Below are positions 57,314 to 64,000 of a stretch of DNA of 64,000 bases, piece by piece. Source of the stretch: Trichosphaerium sp. ATCC 40318. Lineage: Eukaryota; Discosea; Flabellinia; Trichosidae. Numbering within the stretch: the first letter of the stretch is position 1; each line of letters opens with the position of its first letter. Both the position numbers and the translations under genes were made by a program. The notes below the pieces were generated by a model. The model did no database searches, was not told where the DNA came from, and saw only the letters and a program-made list of their open reading frames with translations. The DNA is taken from NCBI GenBank assembly GCA_038496445.1, contig JALMLS010000552.1, positions 62,001 through 126,000 of the forward strand. Direction: 5' to 3'.

Positions 57314-57919
57314 TAAAAAATGTAAATTAACGATCGTCTTTACTGTAAAATTATACTATGCAAAGGATTTATATATGTATGTAATTTTCCATGGTACTCT
57401 ATAGAGTTAATATTCTAGAGAAAAGGAATCATGAACCACTTTCATTCTGCTTGTGCTTCTATCAAACCACCTGATCACTATTTACAATATTACAAGTTGG
57501 TTCATTCATTTGCTTGCTCAACCAATCAAAACCCTATGCGCTTTTTTGAGTACTCTGGTATTTTTATAGTACGAAAACCTACGACAGTTTAGTGACTAAC
57601 TCTACTGAGACGGTGACGCGAGGGACTAGACAGAACAAGTAAACGATGGACACGTGTTTGGCAGAATTTTGTACAAGCAAAAGTTCCAGCCAGGCGTAAG
57701 ACCCCCCAAAAGCAACAAGAGAAGGTGATGGGGAGCAACGCGGCGGTGGAGGGCTTTCGTTGACGTTTATTTGTGGTTTTTGGGTTGTTGCACAGAAGGT
57801 GTGCACAAGAAGCGAGAATTACCGACACCTTTAGTCAATAAAGTTCTCGTTTTTCACCGGGTGAGTCGTTTAAGTGAAAGCGAATAAAGACCAAAGGAAA
57901 CAAACAACATTTATTATTG
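57314..57919. other. Intergenic, nothing recognised
   Basis: Small overlapping frames around 57580-57830 on the minus strand are too short and mutually exclusive to support. Confidence 0.5.
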
Positions 57920-58115
57920 TAGTCTCCTGTTGAAAACGTAAGGGAAAAATATTATTTATTAGGAAAACTCAAGTCTAGAGTAGTCTCCCAGGGTAAAATG
58001 TAGTCTCCTATTGAAAACGTAAGAAAAAACATTTTTATTTAGGAAAATCCAAGTCTAGAGTAGTCTCCCAGGGTAAAATGTAGTCTTCTGTTGAAAGCGT
58101 AAGGGAAAAACATTA
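57920..58115. repeat. Tandem repeat, about 80-bp unit, 2.4 copies
   Basis: Units begin TAGTCTCCTGTTGAAAACGT at 57920, 58001 and 58081 (partial). Units 1 and 2 differ by a few substitutions and a 1-bp length change. It has no coding content. Confidence 0.9.
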
Positions 58116-58258
58116 CTAAAACCTGATTTTGGTACATGGCTGTGTGGTGATAGAAGGTTGGTTTGACGTTTTTGAAAAACGTTTCACAGAATTTCCTCAG
58201 CTGAGTTACCTTATGTGAAATGATTTACAGAATTGAAAAGACCGGAATAAAATCCTGC

Positions 58259-59519
58259 TCATTTTCTTCCCCGTGATACCTCATAAAGTCCTTCATTTTT
58301 AGTTGCACAACACTCTTGAACAAACCATTTACCAGAAGTATTATTTTCAACATCTAAAAATTTTGCAATCTAAAAGAAGCAATTAGATGACACGTAAGGC
58401 TGAGTGGTTTAAAGCGTCTCATTGTGATATAACCTAAGGATATTCTGAAGTAGCACTATGATATATGCTGTCAAAGCAAGTCATTCAATAGCGTAGTGTA
58501 ATACATTGTAAAACAACTTCAAGAGAAAAGATTAAAACTGTTTTATACCTCATCACCACTCATTGCTTTTGGCATGTCTAGACAATTTGTATTAATGAAT
58601 AAACAACTATATATGGAGAAAAAATTATACGCAATACTCACCTTGTTTGTTTGCTAATATAAGTACTGGTATATCTTTAAACTCAGGTTGAAAATAGTTG
58701 TTTTCTCTTTCCATTTCTTCTTTTAAATCAGACAACAACTCCTATCAGTTGAGTCACATACATAAATTAAACCAGAAATGCCTGTAACCAGTACTCATTA
58801 ATGAATTGTTACACAATCTGTACTAATTATTGTACCTATCTGAAAGTAATGCTTCCATAAAGGTCGTAACTAAAAATCATTATTAACTTTTTTTTTTTGA
58901 TTTTGTTTTTGTTAGCAATGAGCTGTAAGCTCAACTTCCCAAGTATAACTTTTAGTGTCATACGAGACAATCTTAGAAAATATAAACTCTTTCAAATAAC
59001 TCTAAAACAAAACTATACCGTCAATGTAATTCGTCGTTTTTCCGAACTCTCTGTTCTATTTCTAGATCCAGAAAATGAAAAAAAAATCACGTGCGTTTGT
59101 TCTACTACCTACATAAAGCATAGTTAAAAACATCTTGGTACAAGAAATGCAACAAATAATAAGCCACATACCCGGAAACGTCCAAGACTGAATCACAACA
59201 TTATTATATTCAACGGATTCGATATCAAACGCAACAGTAGGTGTTGAGGTCTTAATTTCTCCAATCTAAATAAAAAATCTTTTATAAATTAACGCGGACG
59301 TTGTCGGTATGTCCCAAGCTCCATCAAAACAATAGAAATACGCGTACTTTAAGCTGTTCCAATATTGTCGTCTTAAAAACAACGTAAGAAGGATAAAAAG
59401 ACTACTAAACGCCTTAATGCACGTTAAAACAGCAATACCTTGCCTGAATCGTACACTCCTTGTATAAATATTCTTTTGGGCGCAGAGTTTCCAAATAGCC
59501 TTGCGTATATGTTTCCCAT
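58259..59519 (-). CDS. ARF/ARL-like GTPase, possibly decayed
   Basis: The ATG at 59517-59519 starts M-G-N-I-Y-A-R-L-F, with the myristoylation Gly and amphipathic start of ARF proteins. The P-loop G-V-Y-D-S-G-K/T-T is split by an intron. Switch I is T-P-T-V-A-F, and L-R-P-L-W-K-H-Y-F and L-I-Y-V-C-D-S-T follow. The last exon contains I-A-K-F-L-D-V and ends TGA 58259-58261. Where ARF proteins have W-D-V-G-G-Q the exon reads W-T-F-P-G and ends, so the Gly-Gln of switch II is not visible. The frame also slips by one base near 58740 (D-S-T-D to E-L-L-S-D-L) and around the N-K-x-D motif near 58655. It is either a diverged ARL with assembly indels or a pseudogene. Confidence 0.6.
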
Positions 59520-59774
59520 TGTATAGTCGATTTTGAGCTTAATAATAAACCGCTATTGATTGTAGGACCGTAGCGTTTTAGAAGAGGCTGTTATGAACTT
59601 AAAATATAGCTACAATAGCCTTGATGCTTCCAGAAGCAGTCGCGGTTGGAATACGAGTCCGTGAAACAACTACGTTGGTATTTCACTGAACTCCCGAAGA
59701 CAATAACTTCTTTTTGTTCAAGTGAACGTGCATTCCTATTTTATTCTTTTAAAATTACAGTTAGTTAAGGTGAC

Positions 59775-59975
59775 ACAATTAACAAGCTCAGTATTCTCAT
59801 CTTGCGCACCCTATAGTCCAACACTTGCAAGTCCCATGCAACTAGCCATTAACATAATAAGAATGCTCCAGTACTTTACCACTGTCATACCATTCTTGTT
59901 TCTCTCTACCCATCAATCCATTGATATCACTTTAGTATTGCCAGAAAAGGCTGCATTCCATTTTCCATGTTCATA
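59775..59975 (-). pseudogene. Decayed MORN-variant repeat gene fragment
   Basis: On the minus strand, pieces such as H-G-K-W-N-A-A-F and Q-E-W-Y-D-S-G-K-V-L-E-H-S match the repeat pattern of the genes at 22872 and 60121. They are broken by stops and frame changes. It lies just downstream of the intact copy. Confidence 0.6.
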
Positions 59976-60120
59976 AGCGATTAAGTGACAGGCATTTTAA
60001 CATAAAATTGATTGCAACTTTTCAGCTAATAACCCGAGACTCAACGGGCTCTTGAGAGTCCAAGACATGTTACACAGAAAAGTAAAATAGCGGCTGACTT
60101 CTTGAATTAACCAAGTGTTT

Positions 60121-60697
60121 TTATTCATTGTTGATAACACCATCATTATATACTGCATCTTTGTCTACATCACCAGAAGCAGTGAAAGACTTGAATCTTC
60201 CATGTTTTTTATCATTTTTATAAAACCCGTCAACCTTTACCTTACCGTCTTCATACCACGCTTTGTATGGCCCATTTTTCTTTCCCTTTTTGAATACTGC
60301 ATCTACTTTAAGTTGTCCAGATGGATACCAAAATTTTAATGATCCATCAATATCATCCTTCAAGTACGAACAACTTCTTTTCTTTTGACCATTTTCATAC
60401 CAAGAAACATACTCTCCGTTTCTTAGATCGTTTTTAAAAACGCTCTTCTCCTCTAAACTGCCATTACTTCTATACCATTGTCTATGTACGCCCGTTTTTC
60501 TTCCTTTCTCGAACGTTGTGGCGCAACGGACCTCAATGAAGGTTTTTCTGAAAATCCCTGATTTTTCGAATTTGTCGTTAAATCTGGATGTAAGTGCGTT
60601 ATTTTTACATAAAACTGGCCAAACGATGTGTGCTTGGTCGTCAGTGTTCGTAATAAGGTAGTGTATCTCTGGTGGGAGGCTCAATAGTAAAGAAGTG
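60121..60697 (-). CDS. F-box-like protein with MORN-variant repeats, second copy; first exon not found
   Basis: The main exon seems to start after TTTATAG near 60698 (S-L-L-L-S-L-P-P-E-I-H-Y-L, F-box-like) and runs to 60121. It carries about six repeats of the form G-x-Y-x-x-W-Y-x-N-G-x-x-K, for example N-G-E-Y-V-S-W-Y-E-N-G-Q-K and N-G-P-Y-K-A-W-Y-E-D-G-K. The frame is clean, and no ATG precedes it within the exon. The same domain order occurs in the gene at 22872. Function as for that gene: probably a binding scaffold, perhaps a ubiquitin-ligase adaptor. Confidence 0.65.
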
Positions 60698-61667
60698 CTA
60701 TAAACAGTTAAAACATAACCACCGCGCGTAAGAAAAGGTGTTGAAACCAATTTAAAGCAATATACTTTATTTTAAAATAAAACTGTGCACGATTAATAAG
60801 TATCGTTGACAGCAATTGATAAACGCTATTTTAACGTTTTAAAGTGTTTTTACATATTCAATGATCAACAACGCTGGACATGGTTTTCAGTACGTACCTT
60901 GGTTCTGCCATTGGAATACAGTAGGTATTAATGTGATGCGATTAGTTTGGCGCTTAAACAAAAAAAAATTGTGCTTAACGCGTAAACGGTTTGGCACGTG
61001 TTTCGACTACAAAAGTATTGAAAAAACACTGGTAGCTTCCGAACTATAGAACATTGGCGAACGCTGTTGTTCCAAACCGATGTCATTTTAGTATTGCTGA
61101 AGGCTTTTTGTGTGAAGAAATATGACAAGTTGAACTGTATTTGAGTTTCACTTTCTAGCCTCTATTCGAGTGCGTTGATATAAGTCCACCCATTGGGCAA
61201 CTAAGAAGGGAAATAATAGCAACCTTGATCGGCTCATTTAAACCACTAGCAATGATCGTTTATTGAAGAACCGAAAATAATACCAACTCAATTGACAAAA
61301 AATCTATTTGATGCAACACCTCTTGAACTCCGTAGTATACAAAAGAAACTGCTAGAGTTCGCATGAAGTAATCATATAGAATCTAAGTCTAAACTCAGAC
61401 CGTCCAAAAGGACACAACACTAGCGGTAACTTGTCACGTGATTCACCAAAAAAAATCAAATAGTTCTGTAGCTTCTTGTTTTTTCGGGGAGCTATTGATT
61501 TGTTTATATATGATGTTTTCTTTGCGCTAGCTACCGATTGTAAACGTCACGCGCTTTTTTTGACGTCATGTAGTTTCGGAAAGCGGACTTTTTAAAAAAC
61601 AGCTACCACCAACGTCAGCTTTGCGTTCGTCTACATTCTACTATTTTTATCGAGATTTCTCCGACAG
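60698..61667. other. Intergenic, possible first exon of the MORN-variant gene
   Basis: No convincing coding sequence. The missing start exon of the minus-strand gene may lie between 60740 and 61000. Confidence 0.4.
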
Positions 61668-61679
61668 ATGTACTTAAAA

Positions 61680-62071
61680 TGTGTGATCTCGTATCATTTT
61701 TTTCAGAACTCATTCATCCCTCTAAGAACAACAACACATCTCTGTTTATTACATACAAAAGAAATGGAAGCCATAGAGCCTGTAGGCGCATGTTATCAGT
61801 CTCCGAATTACTTTGAAACAAAATCTCAACTAAATCTAAAGCTACGAACAAATACGTACAAGAGTAGGCGTAAGTACCCTTAAACAACCTTTAATCTACG
61901 ATTATAATCAAGAATAAGAATTTATCGAAACTTATTTTTTCTTAGGTCACGTGGATATGCAAGGAAGTAATTGGTTTGAGATGAATACACTAAAACGATC
62001 ATTTTCAATACAAAAAAAAAACAAAACAAAAAAAAGACGTCGGAAGAGGAGTGACAAAATTTTACCTCCAG
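61680..62071 (+). CDS. Candidate short spliced gene, weak
   Basis: Two overlapping frames start near 61668-61680; a GTAAGT donor lies at about 61871. After TTCTTAG near 61946 an exon-like stretch reads G-S-N-W-F-E-M-N-T-L-K-R-S-F-S and a very basic run (K-K-R-R-R-K-R), ending at a GTAAGA donor near 62072. No stop-bearing last exon was found. It may be the 5' part of a small nuclear protein or chance. Confidence 0.25.
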
Positions 62072-62080
62072 GTAAGATCG

Positions 62081-62731
62081 GTTTTACCATTGACTATGAT
62101 TAGTATAAACAACATAAAGTATTTTGAACAAAATTTATTTTCGTGAAGAAGCTTCGTGAAACGTTTTTTTATTTTCATGTTTTTCGTAAAACTCACCAAC
62201 TCATGAATTTGTTAGAGGTTGAGGAATACACAAAGTTCATCAGTAAATACTTATAAAAGTCAAAACATGGCGCAATTTTTCAATCTAAAGTCATATCACG
62301 CGATATGCTAGAGGCCCAACAGTAACCTCTATTTGTACATACAAAAAACCGAGTAAATAAACTTTATCGGAAAATCTACAAGATGTGTAATCTATATTCT
62401 TAGCGAATTCTTAAGAAATGACTCTGTTTAATAGTAAAATGTATATGCCCAGCCATGTATCAGACGCCTATGCGTTGTAGTTTCTTGAATATCTTTTGGA
62501 AGGTACAATAGTACAAGGGCAACTACAGTCAATCTTGATTGTCTTTTTTGCATTTGGCAAATATTCCTACAATGACAGAAAAATGTTATTCTTTTGTGTT
62601 GTATTTCTTTGCACTACCAACCGTTTCTAGTTTAGATCAGCTACACACGGCTGCTATTGACTTAAGTCTACTTAAGTAGCTCATAATTGGCTGTTTATTG
62701 TTAACTATCGCTCTGTTATAATGTCAACAAA
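62081..62731. other. Intergenic, nothing recognised
   Basis: AT-rich, no credible coding or RNA signal. Confidence 0.4.
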
Positions 62732-64000
62732 TTATCGGTATTCATCAGTGAGTAAACTTGATATTATAGGTATATTATACTCGCTTATGTACTTATATCC
62801 ATCTGAGTCATAATGGTAGGAGCAAGGATCCTTCCTGCATATAGTACATGTTTTGTATGGTGGAGTACCACAGTAGCTTGTTACTCTTCCTGTTGAAACA
62901 ACGTCAAATTAAGAAAAAAATAAGATCAAAATAACAACACTGCCCTCGCTTTCACATACCATATAGATCTACTATAGGTACGCCATTACTACCCATAATC
63001 TTCGTAGCTCGTGTATTAAGCTCATTGATGATATTAGCGCCCTTAGAATCTTGTCAGTTTACATTGACAATTACAATACTTCGGCTAGAAAAAAGTACGC
63101 TTGAACCCATTGAGTATGGCGCAGGTGTTGTTGTAGCGTATAGAAGCTTAGCTTTTGTAGCTTTCAGCTTTTTTGTAATATTCGATAGTTGCTGAACAGG
63201 AATGAGAAACATGTAAGGAATACTCGTGTACCTCTGCATACTCATCTATTGTGTTTTGATCAATGTCATGCAGTCCGAAGTTGAACTGAATAAAATCCCA
63301 TTTAGCACTATCACCGCTTGCAGTGCGCAAGAAAGTATCGAGACACTTCAAACCATACTCAGTATTTAAAGCGCCGCCATCACTAACGTCCCAAGGCGTA
63401 TGCTGAACGAAACAAGTTGTGTTCAATCCCTAACAAACAAGTACTTTAAACTCACTTTGTTTAAGTTTAGACTAAATCGGTTGGTTCCTCATATGCGCAC
63501 GTGGTATATAGATCACCTCTACTACCCATGCGACTACAAAAAAGTGGTCAAGAAAGCTGTACCTGTTTAATGAAAGGAGTGTAACCAATTGACACTGAAT
63601 CGCCCAGAATAAGGCAGTTTGGTAAAGAGCTAGATGGTGGGAACTCTGGGCCTGGTTTACAATTTGCAGTGGCCGGAACAGAAGGTTTATTGGCTTCTAT
63701 GCACGTCGTACCGCTATTGGATGTCGAACACGTTGTTCCTTAGCAAAAGTAAGATCAAGAAAAGGTTCAAGAAATACAAAACGAAATACCTGCTGGACAA
63801 CAGTAAGACGCAGCTAGTAGCAGATGTTAGCGATTTGGAACATTATAACTGAATTTCTCTATTGTTCCTAACCTTCTGTTCCGTTGGCGCAACATACTGC
63901 ACCTGTTCCAAGTGGGCAGCAACCGTAGCCACTAGCAGAATAGAAGACTTTTGAAGCTTATTACGAATGAAACTTTTCTGAACTCAAAACGAACCTTCGC
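62732..64000 (-). CDS. SGNH/GDSL-like hydrolase with granulin-like Cys-rich repeats, 5' partial
   Basis: The gene enters from the right edge. Its first visible exons encode Cys-rich units (G-Y-G-C-C-P-L-G-T-G-A-V-C-C and Y-C-C-P-A-G-T-T-C), granulin-like in spacing. Then come C-L-I-L-G-D-S-V-S-I-G-Y, the GDS nucleophile block, and F-I-Q-F-N-F-G-L-H-D, the block III form seen in many eukaryotic SGNH enzymes. Next are A-K-L-L-Y-A-T-T-T-P-A-P and P-I-V-D-L-Y, and a last exon with C-S-Y-H-Y-D-S-D-G-Y, ending TAA 62732-62734. The His before Y-D-S-D-G-Y fits the catalytic His; the usual Asp three residues before it is not there, though an Asp lies five before. Secretion is likely from the Cys content. 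Substrate unknown. Confidence 0.7.

Noticed and set aside
22872-60750. Giant-virus insertion as the origin of the whole accessory region.
   Set aside because: The neighbouring genes have many spliceosomal introns and the region holds an LTR retrotransposon; no capsid, viral polymerase or other viral hallmark gene was seen.
1-64000. CRISPR arrays, bacterial operons, rRNA genes.
   Set aside because: No regularly spaced short direct repeats, no polycistronic layout with ribosome-binding sites and no rRNA-like sequence were found.

Overview
The window looks like nuclear DNA of a unicellular eukaryote that I cannot name. It is AT-rich (about 36-38% GC by eye) and gene-dense. Most genes carry short GT-AG introns of roughly 40-110 nt, often with GTACGT, GTAAGN or GTATGN donors. 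It also holds eukaryotic signature genes: a Rac GTPase with a CAAX box, an ARF-like GTPase, a DEK_C/SWIB protein, F-box and AMN1-type leucine-rich-repeat (LRR) proteins and RCC1 propellers. I see no bacterial operon, CRISPR array or convincing tRNA.

Layout. 1-12.6 kb: the end of an RCC1 gene, an F-box/LRR gene, a short gene extended by a MITE, two AMN1-like LRR genes, an unknown gene, a type II membrane glycosyltransferase-like gene, an unknown gene and a tiny membrane protein. 12.9-16.4 kb: a TPR/2OG-Fe(II) oxygenase and a DEK_C/SWIB protein. 16.6-46 kb: an accessory cluster of five Rab32-like GTPase paralogues (called G1 to G5 here), two RCC1 propeller genes (R2, R3), a MORN-variant gene, an F-box/LRR gene, a small zinc protein and an F-box-like/zinc family, all interleaved with mobile elements. 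46-64 kb: a HEPN-like coiled-coil protein, two more F-box-like/zinc paralogues, a short type I membrane protein, Rac, a zinc-finger protein, an ARF-like gene, MORN-variant genes and an SGNH hydrolase with Cys-rich repeats.

The most interesting system is the GTPase/RCC1 cluster. The Rab32-like GTPases and the RCC1 propellers end in the same kind of C-terminal module: a linker motif (S-T-x-S-W-I/M-D-K) followed by a SAM-like helical domain. RCC1 proteins are guanine-nucleotide exchange factors or scaffolds elsewhere. The shared tail therefore suggests that propeller and GTPase meet through their SAM-like domains; this is inference. The GTPase G-motifs vary strongly between paralogues, and several copies are broken, as expected of a fast birth-and-death family.

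Mobile elements seen directly: a Ty3/gypsy-type LTR retrotransposon with visually identical 154-bp LTRs and a 4-bp target duplication inside G3; a 1.26-kb TTAA-flanked inverted-repeat element inside R2; a MITE with a 9-bp target duplication; and a family of TA-flanked inverted-repeat elements.

Many reading frames carry apparent one-base shifts. Either the assembly has indel errors or pseudogenes are common; coordinates of spliced genes are given start codon to stop codon and include introns.
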